The translations under genes and the position numbers were made by a program. Under the pieces are notes generated by a model that was not told the DNA's origin, did not search any database, and worked only from the letters and a program-made list of their open reading frames with translations. Below, in pieces: positions 1-5,846 of a stretch of 10,540 nt of DNA. This stretch comes from an uncultured Gemella sp. (GTDB lineage Bacteria; Bacillota; Bacilli; Staphylococcales; Gemellaceae): contig CAMYEU010000042.1 of NCBI GenBank assembly GCA_947254465.1, forward strand, positions 1-10,540, given 5' to 3'. Position 1 is the stretch's first letter. Every line of letters starts with the position of its first letter.

Positions 1-44
1 CACACTGCATATCGTCGGCAGCGTCAGATGTGTATAAGAGACAG
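1..44. other. Nextera i5-side sequencing adapter (artefact)
   Basis: This is not genomic DNA. Positions 12-25 are the Nextera read-1 overhang TCGTCGGCAGCGTC and 26-44 are the Tn5 mosaic end AGATGTGTATAAGAGACAG. Positions 4-11, ACTGCATA, match the Nextera XT i5 index 506, and 1-3 (CAC) are the end of the P5 primer. Genomic sequence begins at about 45. Confidence 0.98.
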
Positions 45-322
45 GTCTTGTTCTTCTTGGTTTATGCTTTGGAGGAATAATGGGGGTTTTTGCTCCATTA
101 GTAATGAAAACATTTGGGCCTATAAACCAAGGGGTTAACTACGGTATTGTGTTTATAGGATTCTCTACAGCTGCGTTTTTTGCACCTAAATATGCTGCTG
201 GAATAGCTGCAAAACACAATGGAGACTTTACAGATGCATTTTATGTAGCAATCTCACTAGTCCTTGTTGGTCTAGTAATAAGTGTTATTTATTCAATATT
301 CATAAAACGTAAAGTTAAATAA
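45..322 (+). CDS. MFS transporter, OFA (oxalate/formate antiporter-like) family, C-terminal fragment
   Basis: This is the last 91 residues of a 12-helix major facilitator; the 5' part is cut off by the adapter. The frame is open from 47 (L-V-L-L-G-L-C-F-G-G-I-M-G-V-F), so the ATG at 80 is an internal methionine and not the start. The fragment holds the GG-xMGVFAPL segment, the FGPxNxGVNYGxVFxGF motif typical of OxlT/YhjX-like OFA carriers, and two predicted helices (probably TM11 and TM12). It ends in a basic cytoplasmic tail, KRKVK. OFA proteins exchange small organic anions across the cytoplasmic membrane; the substrate cannot be read from this fragment. The gene converges on the LysM gene and stops at the first base of the shared terminator. 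Confidence 0.75.
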
Positions 323-360
323 AAAAGGAATCATCTCTGAAAATGAGATGATTCCTTTTT
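322..360. terminator. Bidirectional intrinsic terminator between convergent genes
   Basis: Bases 322-337 pair perfectly with 345-360 (16 bp) around a 7-nt loop, TGAAAAT. The stem is flanked by A5 on the left and T5 on the right, so each strand reads a GC-containing stem followed by a U-tract. It starts in the stop codon of the + transporter gene and ends in the stop codon of the - LysM gene, so the whole intergenic space is the hairpin. Confidence 0.93.
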
Positions 361-829
361 ATAATTTCGGTATTTGAATTTTTTGCCCAGCTGCAATATT
401 ATTATTACTGATATTATTAGCCTCTTTAATTTTTTCCACTCCACTTTGAGAATTGGCTTCACCATATGCTTTTGAAGCAATGGTAAATAATGAATCTCCT
501 GATTTTATAATGTAATCTTGACCCGCTACAGGTGTTGCACTAACCACTCCTGACGATTCACTATTTTCTTGTTCTTTAGATGAAGTTTCTTTTTTCGTAC
601 TACTTTCCTTAGTTACTTTTGACTCATTAGCTTTAGGAATAGCATTATTACTTTCTGCTTTTGTCTCTTCTGGAACTTTAGCAGTCTGTTCTGTTGTTTG
701 AACTACCTTATCTTTTGCTTTTCCTCCAAGGGAATTTCCTAAAGCAGTAACTCCTACTAAAATAAGTGGCGCCAGTATTATAAATAATCCAACTAGAACT
801 GTATTCTTTATAGTATTTTTTTTCATCAT
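359..829 (-). CDS. Membrane-anchored LysM domain protein
   Basis: A 156-residue protein. It has a short basic N-terminus (MMKKNTIKN) and one hydrophobic helix at about residues 10-31 (signal anchor or uncleaved signal). A low-complexity linker at about 36-100, rich in Lys, Glu, Ser and Thr, looks like a wall-spanning spacer. The C-terminal LysM domain is at about 105-154 (DYIIKSGDSLFTIA ... GQKIQIP). LysM binds N-acetylglucosamine-containing peptidoglycan, so this is probably an extracytoplasmic wall-binding protein tethered to the membrane. No catalytic domain is visible, which argues against an autolysin by itself. The start ATG follows AGAGG 5-9 nt upstream. It lies 13 nt downstream of the DUF6501-like gene and is probably cotranscribed with it. 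The general class is secure; the specific role is unknown. Confidence 0.85.
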   Translation of the reverse strand: MMKKNTIKNTVLVGLFIILAPLILVGVTALGNSLGGKAKDKVVQTTEQTAKVPEETKAESNNAIPKANESKVTKESSTKKETSSKEQENSESSGVVSATPVAGQDYIIKSGDSLFTIASKAYGEANSQSGVEKIKEANNISNNNIAAGQKIQIPKL

Positions 830-842
830 TTTGCCTCTTGAA

Positions 843-1019
843 TTATTTTACTTCTTCAAAATAATCGTGGTAGTATCCGCCTACTTTTCCACTGTTATCT
901 ACTACAAATATATATTCTTCTGTTTCATTCACTACTTCATATTCTTTGCCCACAGTTAGCATATTACTAACAGTGAATTTCTCAGCATCTGTATGTTTAA
1001 CTATAACTTTTTTCGACAT
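843..1019 (-). CDS. Small DUF6501-like protein (58 aa)
   Basis: A short gene that a simple length cutoff would miss. The ATG at 1019-1017 follows a perfect AGGAGG (1032-1027) with a 7-nt spacer, and a promoter lies just upstream. The 58-residue product starts MSKKVIVKHTDAEKF, contains LTVGKEYEVVNETEEYIF, and ends in a VDNSGKVGGYYHDYFEEV segment. It has no membrane helix or signal peptide and looks like a small beta-rich cytoplasmic protein. From memory, this pattern (HTxAxK, LTVGKEYEV-NETEE, VDNSGxxGGxYxxYFE) matches small conserved Firmicute proteins grouped as DUF6501, of unknown function. The family name is a recollection, not a search result. That it is a real gene is well supported by its RBS, promoter and codon-dense sequence. 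Confidence 0.85.
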   Translation of the reverse strand: MSKKVIVKHTDAEKFTVSNMLTVGKEYEVVNETEEYIFVVDNSGKVGGYYHDYFEEVK

Positions 1020-1047
1020 TTTTATTCCTCCTTACTCTTTATTTTTT

Positions 1048-1076
1048 ATTTTATTACAATATAACTATTTTTTCAA
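1048..1076 (-). promoter_or_regulatory. SigA-type promoter for the DUF6501-like/LysM unit
   Basis: On the - strand, TTGAAA (1076-1071), a 17-nt spacer and TAAAAT (1053-1048) form a near-consensus housekeeping promoter. The -35 lies in the last codons of panF. I see no terminator hairpin between panF and the next gene, so read-through from the panF operon is also possible. Confidence 0.72.
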
Positions 1077-2519
1077 TTGTTTTTTACTCATTAATAATGA
1101 AACTATTACAAAAGCTACTAGAGATATTGATAACGAAATCACTACTGGTTCTATAAATTTAATTACATATACAGTTTTTATAAGTATATAACTTACTAGT
1201 CCTAAAACTATAGAACTAAGTGCTCCGTATTTTTCAGCTTTTTTCCAGTATAATCCTAATAATATTGGCCATAGGAAAGTGGCTTCCAATCCTCCAAATG
1301 CAAATAGGTTAACATTTACTATCAGACTAGGTGGTCTCATACTTAATAACATTATCAATAAAATCACAAGAATATTAACACCATATACAAAAACAGGAAC
1401 TTTCTTACCTGTAATTTTTTCTTTAATAGATTTATTATTAAATAGTAAATCTTTTATTAAAGCAGATGATATTAATAAGAATTGAGCATTTACTGTTGTT
1501 ATGATTGCTGCCATTGGTGCTGCTAGAACTAATGCAGCTAAATACCAAGGAAGTACTTTTAACGTAATTATCGGAATAACAGAATCATAGTCTTTGATAT
1601 CTGGGAATACCCCTCTTGCCATAACTCCTATTAAATGAACTCCAAACATTACTATAAAGATAACAATTGATCCAACAATGATAGACTGTTTTAAGCTTCG
1701 TTTATTTTTATATAACATCGAGTTAATAGCAATTTGTGGAATACCAATAACCCCTACTCCGACTAATACCCAAAATGAACTAACATAACTTGGTGTTAAA
1801 CTACCATTTGCACCAAACGGAGTTAGTATTTTTTCATTAATATTAACCAAGTTGGTTGTAATCTGATCAATACCTCCACCATAATTAATTACAGCAAATA
1901 ATAAAATTATTGTAGAGAAAATCATTATTAATCCTTGAATCATATCAGTTATTAGTATATTTTTTAATCCACCGAATACCACACAGAATATAATAATTAC
2001 TGAGATAAGTACAATGCCAGTCTTATACTCAATTCCCATAAAGGCTGCTAATAACTTAGCTCCACCAACCCATTGGGCACTCATCGCAGCAATTAAAAAT
2101 ACAATCATAGCAAGTGTTGATATAAAAGCTACTACTTTAGATTCATATCTATTTTTTAAATAATCACTTATTGTTATTGCATTTATTTTTTGTGCAGCAG
2201 TTTTGAACTTTTTAGCTAAAACTAATAGTACAAAATAACCCGTTACCACTTGAATTACAGCAAGTAATACCCAACCATAACCAAGTTTATAGGCAACACC
2301 AGGTCCTCCTAAAAAGGTTGAGGCAGATCCATAAGTAGACATTAATGTTATCGCTAAGACAATACCACTTACCTTTCTATCTGCTAAATAATACTTTTCA
2401 AAGAAACCACCATGTTGTTCTGTTTTACTAATACGATTCATAAATAATGGTAATAGTATTATTCCTAAAAATGTAGTTACAAAAAGAATTAGAATTCTAT
2501 AATCTAAATTACTTGTCAT
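1065..2519 (-). CDS. panF: Sodium/pantothenate symporter
   Basis: A 484-residue integral membrane protein of the sodium:solute symporter (SSS) family that imports pantothenate (vitamin B5) with Na+. Its length matches E. coli PanF (about 483). Shared segments include ITLMSTYGSASTFLGGPG at about 57-74, GYGWVLLAVIQ at 80-90, VFGGLKNILITDMIQG at 181-196, VLVGVGVIGIPQ at 251-262, the LAAPMAAIITTVNAQ core at 332-346, and FGGLEATFLWP at 408-418. Thirteen or so hydrophobic helices are evident. The ATG follows AGAGGAGG, and the start overlaps the yhdT-like gene by 11 nt, the same pairing known as yhdT-panF in E. coli. It is the last gene of the rsmD-to-panF run, which also contains coaD, so import and use of pantothenate are probably coexpressed. 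The substrate assignment rests on similarity and context. Confidence 0.93.
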   Translation of the reverse strand: MTSNLDYRILILFVTTFLGIILLPLFMNRISKTEQHGGFFEKYYLADRKVSGIVLAITLMSTYGSASTFLGGPGVAYKLGYGWVLLAVIQVVTGYFVLLVLAKKFKTAAQKINAITISDYLKNRYESKVVAFISTLAMIVFLIAAMSAQWVGGAKLLAAFMGIEYKTGIVLISVIIIFCVVFGGLKNILITDMIQGLIMIFSTIILLFAVINYGGGIDQITTNLVNINEKILTPFGANGSLTPSYVSSFWVLVGVGVIGIPQIAINSMLYKNKRSLKQSIIVGSIVIFIVMFGVHLIGVMARGVFPDIKDYDSVIPIITLKVLPWYLAALVLAAPMAAIITTVNAQFLLISSALIKDLLFNNKSIKEKITGKKVPVFVYGVNILVILLIMLLSMRPPSLIVNVNLFAFGGLEATFLWPILLGLYWKKAEKYGALSSIVLGLVSYILIKTVYVIKFIEPVVISLSISLVAFVIVSLLMSKKQLKK

Positions 2520-2763
2520 TGTTTTCCTCCTCTTTTATCTCATCGTTTAGTAAAAGATTTGTTAAGACAATAACTAAGATAATTATCAGAACACTAACTA
2601 CTACAGAACTATAGAAAAACCATTCGGGAAGTCCTAACACATACTTATATGATTTAACATTATTTACATCAAATTTAATGTAAGCAAAGTAATACCATAG
2701 AGCAAAATGTACAATTGCCAAGCAAAGTGCAACTATTCCCTCTTTATTTTTAAATTTATTCAT
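2509..2763 (-). CDS. yhdT: YhdT-like (DUF997) small membrane protein
   Basis: An 84-residue protein with two predicted membrane helices at about residues 9-27 and 50-72, joined by a loop with a GLPEWFFYS motif (compare the GxPxWF of E. coli YhdT). The tail is acidic and hydrophilic (NDEIKEEENNDK). Members of this family are repeatedly found directly upstream of panF, often overlapping it, which suggests a small partner subunit of the pantothenate symporter; its biochemical role is not established. The ATG follows AGGAAAG. It overlaps the preceding PAP2 gene by 8 nt and panF by 11 nt, so translational coupling is likely. Confidence 0.85.
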   Translation of the reverse strand: MNKFKNKEGIVALCLAIVHFALWYYFAYIKFDVNNVKSYKYVLGLPEWFFYSSVVVSVLIIILVIVLTNLLLNDEIKEEENNDK

Positions 2764-3358
2764 TTGTCTTTCCTAATACCCTCATTAATATATTATAGAT
2801 ATTTTCATAATAAACTTTCATAAAGTCAACTATGATACTTCCAAGTAATAATCCGGCTGTTACATCACTAATAAAGTGTGCACCTAAAATCATTCTTGAA
2901 ATTGGCACTGCTATAATTGCAAAAGTAGCAATTACAGCTAGTATTTCTTTCTTATTAATTACAAAAATTAATGCTAAGAAAAATAATGCTACAAAAGTAG
3001 AGTGACCACTAGGAAAACTAAAACCATCATGAAGTTCTGGTAATGGTCTAACTCTTTGTATGCTATATTTAAATGCTGATAAGAAAAATCCTCCAAAGCC
3101 TGCACTAAAAAATATAAATACAGCCTTCTTAAACTCTTTTATCCACACTAAAAATCCTGTTAATAAAATCATTATTAATAACAATAATTTATCATTAAAA
3201 ACAAGTGATATTATTTTAGCTGGCAAAGCTAATACTTTAATTTCAAGTAGATCAGCAATTACTCTATCAAAATCATTATTTGGAAATTTCATTGCGACAA
3301 CTGCTAACGCTATGAAAACTAATATCTTCATATACGTAAGTACACTTAATTTCTTCAT
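2756..3358 (-). CDS. PAP2-superfamily lipid phosphatase
   Basis: A 200-residue membrane phosphatase with the complete PAP2 catalytic signature, numbered from the ATG start: K97-x6-R104-P105, P116-S-G-H119, and S154-R155-x5-H161-x3-D165. The two histidines and the last aspartate are the expected catalytic residues. About five to six hydrophobic helices surround them. PAP2 membrane enzymes of this size dephosphorylate phosphatidylglycerol phosphate, phosphatidate or undecaprenyl pyrophosphate. Its place directly after murG favours undecaprenyl-pyrophosphate recycling for wall synthesis, but that is inference. I chose the ATG at 3358-3356 over the in-frame GTG at 3370-3368, because the GTG is overlapped by the Shine-Dalgarno AGGAGGTG while the ATG is correctly spaced from it. 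The gap to murG is then 1 nt. Confidence 0.9.
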   Translation of the reverse strand: MKKLSVLTYMKILVFIALAVVAMKFPNNDFDRVIADLLEIKVLALPAKIISLVFNDKLLLLIMILLTGFLVWIKEFKKAVFIFFSAGFGGFFLSAFKYSIQRVRPLPELHDGFSFPSGHSTFVALFFLALIFVINKKEILAVIATFAIIAVPISRMILGAHFISDVTAGLLLGSIIVDFMKVYYENIYNILMRVLGKTNE

Positions 3359-3359
3359 C

Positions 3360-4442
3360 CTAAATTTCACCTCCTACTTTATCTAGAATTTTGTTATAAA
3401 AGTCATTTACGTCGTTTATTACACGTTTTTCATTTTTATAAACTTGCATAGAATGTTTATAATCTTCTAAATTATTATAAAATTCATCAATTTGAGAAAT
3501 AGGAAGTGTTGCAAAATCCTCTTCTACAACCACTTTTGCAAATCCATTTTTTTCGAAGAATCTAGCATTTTCAATTTGATCCCCTCTACTTTGATTAGTT
3601 CCAAGTGGAACAAGAATCGGAGGTAATTCTAAAGCTAAAAACTCATATATTGAATTCGCACCTGCTCTTGAAATAACGAAATCGGTAATTTTTAGTACAT
3701 CAAACAATTCTTTTGATAAAAATTCGAATTGTTTATACCCTTCTTTATCTATATTGTTATTTCTTAATCCTTTTCCAACTAAGTGAACGATTTGATATTT
3801 TTCAGTAAGTTGATCAATATTATTCCAAATATAATCATTTAGAATTTTCGATCCTAGAGATCCACCCATTACTAATAACACAGGCCTATCTTCATTAAAT
3901 CCTGTTAATTCATAAGCTCTTTGTCTATCTCCTGTATAAATATCATCTCTAACAATAGCTCCGATTAAACTAGCTTTACCCTTCGGTAAAAACTTCTGAG
4001 TATCTTCAAATGTTGTAAAAATATGATTACAAAATTTAATATTAATCTTATTAGCCAGCCCCGGTGTTAGATCTGATTCATGTAAGACTACTGGAATCCT
4101 TAATAGCTTAGCTGCGATGCAAACCGGAACACTAACAAATCCACCTTTTGAGAAAACAAAATTTGGTTTTTCTTTTTTTAATATAAGTAACGAATCTAAT
4201 ATTCCTTTCAATACTTTAAATGGGTCTATAAAATTTTCCCAAGAAAAATACCTTCTTAACTTACCTGAACTTATTTTAAAATATTTTACTTCTGAGATCT
4301 TTCCTATCATTTCGTTTTCTATACCAGTTTTACTACCAATATAAGAAATCTCATACCCATTTTTCTTAAATTCTGGAATCAAAGCCACATTTACAGACAC
4401 GTGACCTGCTGAGCCTCCTCCAGTAAATAGGATTTTTTTCAC
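3360..4442 (-). CDS. murG: UDP-GlcNAc--lipid I N-acetylglucosaminyltransferase MurG
   Basis: A 360-residue GT28 (GT-B fold) enzyme. It transfers GlcNAc from UDP-GlcNAc to lipid I on the inner face of the cytoplasmic membrane, giving lipid II. Visible motifs: the glycine-rich loop GGGSAGH at 8-14, SKGGFVSVP at 98-106, HESDLTPGLANK at 121-132, GGSLGS at 193-198, SRAGANSIYEF at 258-268 and QSRGDQ at 284-289 in the nucleotide-sugar half. The GSAGHVSVN start and the HESDLTPGLANK block resemble staphylococcal MurG (GGGTVGHVSVN). The start is GTG at 4442-4440, preceded by AGAGAGG; coaD ends 2 nt before it. Here murG sits outside the usual dcw division cluster, between coaD and a PAP2 phosphatase. 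Confidence 0.96.
   Translation of the reverse strand: MKKILFTGGGSAGHVSVNVALIPEFKKNGYEISYIGSKTGIENEMIGKISEVKYFKISSGKLRRYFSWENFIDPFKVLKGILDSLLILKKEKPNFVFSKGGFVSVPVCIAAKLLRIPVVLHESDLTPGLANKINIKFCNHIFTTFEDTQKFLPKGKASLIGAIVRDDIYTGDRQRAYELTGFNEDRPVLLVMGGSLGSKILNDYIWNNIDQLTEKYQIVHLVGKGLRNNNIDKEGYKQFEFLSKELFDVLKITDFVISRAGANSIYEFLALELPPILVPLGTNQSRGDQIENARFFEKNGFAKVVVEEDFATLPISQIDEFYNNLEDYKHSMQVYKNEKRVINDVNDFYNKILDKVGGEI
3370..3375 (-). promoter_or_regulatory. Ribosome binding site deciding the PAP2 gene start
   Basis: AGGAGG, extended to AGGAGGTGA on the - strand, lies inside the 3' end of murG. An in-frame GTG falls within this extended Shine-Dalgarno sequence, so it cannot be the start it serves. 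The ATG beginning at 3358, 11 nt past AGGAGG, is the supported start. Confidence 0.8.
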
Positions 4443-4444
4443 CT

Positions 4445-4936
4445 TTATCCTCTCTCTTTCATCTTTTTTTCCAAACGCTCTTCTACGTTTTTAGGAACGA
4501 ACTTCGATAAGTCTGCTCCGAAACCTGAAACACCTTTAACAATACTAGAACTAATAAATGAATATTGTTTATTAGCCATCATATAAAATGTCTCAATTCC
4601 TTCATCCAAAGCTTTGTTCATAAATGTTAATTGCATCTCATATTCAAAGTCAGATACTGCTCTTAGCCCTCTAACTATGACACTTGAACCAACCTTCTTT
4701 GCATAGTTTACTAATAATCCAGAGAATGCATCAACTTTTACATTTGGAATATCTTTTATTGTTTCTTCAATCATCTCCACTCTTTCATCAAGTGAAAATA
4801 AATATTTCTTATCAGGATTTACCAAGATAGCTACTATAATCTCATCAAATAACTCTGAACTTCGTTTTATAATATCTATATGTCCATAAGTAATAGGATC
4901 AAAACTACCTGGTACAATCGCTATTTTTCGTTTCAT
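4445..4936 (-). CDS. coaD: Phosphopantetheine adenylyltransferase
   Basis: A 163-residue cytoplasmic enzyme of the nucleotidyltransferase alpha/beta-phosphodiesterase superfamily. It converts 4'-phosphopantetheine and ATP to dephospho-CoA, the penultimate step of coenzyme A synthesis. Key motifs: PGSFDPITYGH at 9-19, including the T/HxGH nucleotide-binding signature (TYGH), VRGLR at 88-92, and the FISSSIVK motif at 127-134 that corresponds to ISSSxVR. Length is normal for the family. The ATG follows GGAG and lies 2 nt after the rsmD stop codon, the conserved rsmD-coaD pair (ylbH-ylbI in Bacillus subtilis). The 2-nt gaps on both sides indicate a single operon. Confidence 0.97.
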   Translation of the reverse strand: MKRKIAIVPGSFDPITYGHIDIIKRSSELFDEIIVAILVNPDKKYLFSLDERVEMIEETIKDIPNVKVDAFSGLLVNYAKKVGSSVIVRGLRAVSDFEYEMQLTFMNKALDEGIETFYMMANKQYSFISSSIVKGVSGFGADLSKFVPKNVEERLEKKMKERG

Positions 4937-4938
4937 TT

Positions 4939-5493
4939 TTATTTCTCCATATATTCAAAGATTACTATATCTGTTATTCCATACTGTTTTTCTTTTATTA
5001 CTTCAAGTTTTTCATCAGTAATAGTGATTTCTTCTGTATTGCTCTTTTCACAAATAACTAACGCTTCATCATTACATAGATTATTTTCTAAAATACATTG
5101 TAATGCTTCATCTATTAATCCTTTATCATATGGTGGATCTAGAAAAATAATATCAAATTTCTCCTCTTTCTTTCCGAAAATTTTCAATGCTCGTTTGAAA
5201 TCATTTCTATATAAAGAATAATCTGTAGCATCTATTCTACATTTTTCAATATTACTTTTAATGACTTTTATCGCATTATTACTTCCATCAATAAAAGTTG
5301 AATGTTTAGCACCGCGACTTAACGCTTCTATTCCTAAGCCACCTGTTCCACCAAAAAGGTCTAATACTTTACAATCATAGCAATCTATCATATTGAATAA
5401 ATTTTCTTTAATTTTATCCGTTGTCGGTCTTGTATTCATTCCTTCAACAGCATTTAATTTTATAGATCTGTATTTTCCTGCTATAACTCTCAT
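4939..5493 (-). CDS. rsmD: 16S rRNA (guanine966-N2)-methyltransferase RsmD
   Basis: A 184-residue Rossmann-fold methyltransferase that uses S-adenosylmethionine to methylate G966 (E. coli numbering) of 16S rRNA. It has the N-terminal MRVIAGKYRS start, the RPTTDKIKENLFN helix at 22-34 typical of RsmD, and SAM motif I VLDLFGGTGGLGIEALSRGA at 43-62. The catalytic DPPY is at 119-122, with the preceding FDIIFL strand. Length is normal. The ATG has a GAGGAC ribosome site. It is the first gene of the tight run reading rsmD-coaD-murG-PAP2-yhdT-panF and is separated from ylbG by 77 nt containing a hairpin. Its promoter probably lies in that gap, but I see no convincing -35/-10 pair there. Confidence 0.96.
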   Translation of the reverse strand: MRVIAGKYRSIKLNAVEGMNTRPTTDKIKENLFNMIDCYDCKVLDLFGGTGGLGIEALSRGAKHSTFIDGSNNAIKVIKSNIEKCRIDATDYSLYRNDFKRALKIFGKKEEKFDIIFLDPPYDKGLIDEALQCILENNLCNDEALVICEKSNTEEITITDEKLEVIKEKQYGITDIVIFEYMEK

Positions 5494-5533
5494 TTGTCCT
5501 CACTATAAAGTACTATTATTTTGAATACTTCTT

Positions 5534-5560
5534 AAAATAAGGGAGAATATATATTCTCCC
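5534..5560 (-). terminator. Probable intrinsic terminator after ylbG
   Basis: Bases 5541-5548 (GGGAGAAT) pair perfectly with 5553-5560 around ATAT; the full 20-nt element is a perfect palindrome. On the - strand it is followed by TTATTTT. The stem is GC-capped but the U-tract is interrupted, so termination may be partial, giving some read-through into rsmD. A protein-binding operator is the alternative. Confidence 0.62.
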
Positions 5561-5570
5561 CCTATTTCTA

Positions 5571-5837
5571 TTATTTCTTAGTTTGTAGACTTGAATCTAA
5601 ATGCTCAAAACTTAAATGTAAGTCAGACATTCCTGATAATTCTACTTTTTTTACAAATTTCTTTTTCTTAAGTTCTTCTACTATGCTGCCTAATCTGTTT
5701 TCATCAACATATATACAGGCATATCTTCCTCTTTTAGAATAAGAAATAAAGTTCCCATATTTTTCTAATTTATTTAAGTCTTTAAAACTTTTAAAATAGA
5801 CATATATTCCACGTCTTTCTTTTTCAAATAACTCCAT
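5571..5837 (-). CDS. ylbG: YlbG/UPF0298 (DUF2129) family protein
   Basis: An 88-residue cytoplasmic protein of unknown function, conserved in Bacilli. It begins MELFEKERRGIYVYFKS and shows the YSKRGRYACIYVDEN block, followed by a basic VEELKKKKFVKKVELS helix-strand segment; the pattern fits the UPF0298/YlbG family. Identification is helped by position: Bacillus subtilis has ylbG directly upstream of ylbH (rsmD) and ylbI (coaD), as here. The ATG is preceded by TAGGAG, whose TAG is also the pnp stop codon, and the gap to pnp is 9 nt. It is thus cotranscribed with pnp and probably insulated from rsmD by the hairpin at 5541-5560. Confidence 0.85.
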   Translation of the reverse strand: MELFEKERRGIYVYFKSFKDLNKLEKYGNFISYSKRGRYACIYVDENRLGSIVEELKKKKFVKKVELSGMSDLHLSFEHLDSSLQTKK

Positions 5838-5846
5838 AAATTTCTC

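Noticed and set aside
80..82. ATG at 80 as the start of an 80-residue protein, with GGAGG just before it
   Set aside because: The upstream codons continue the transporter sequence in frame up to the adapter, and the GGAGG is the Gly-Gly codon pair of a membrane segment.
3359..3370. GTG start giving a 204-residue PAP2 protein
   Set aside because: The GTG overlaps the Shine-Dalgarno sequence; the ATG 12 nt downstream is the properly spaced start.
3060..3386. 108-codon + strand open frame opposite the PAP2 gene
   Set aside because: The opposite strand carries all PAP2 catalytic motifs; the Asn/Ile-rich shadow frame has none.
4880..5221. 113-codon + strand open frame across coaD/rsmD
   Set aside because: It is antisense to two clear genes, has low-complexity Ser/Ile/Phe composition and shows no family pattern.
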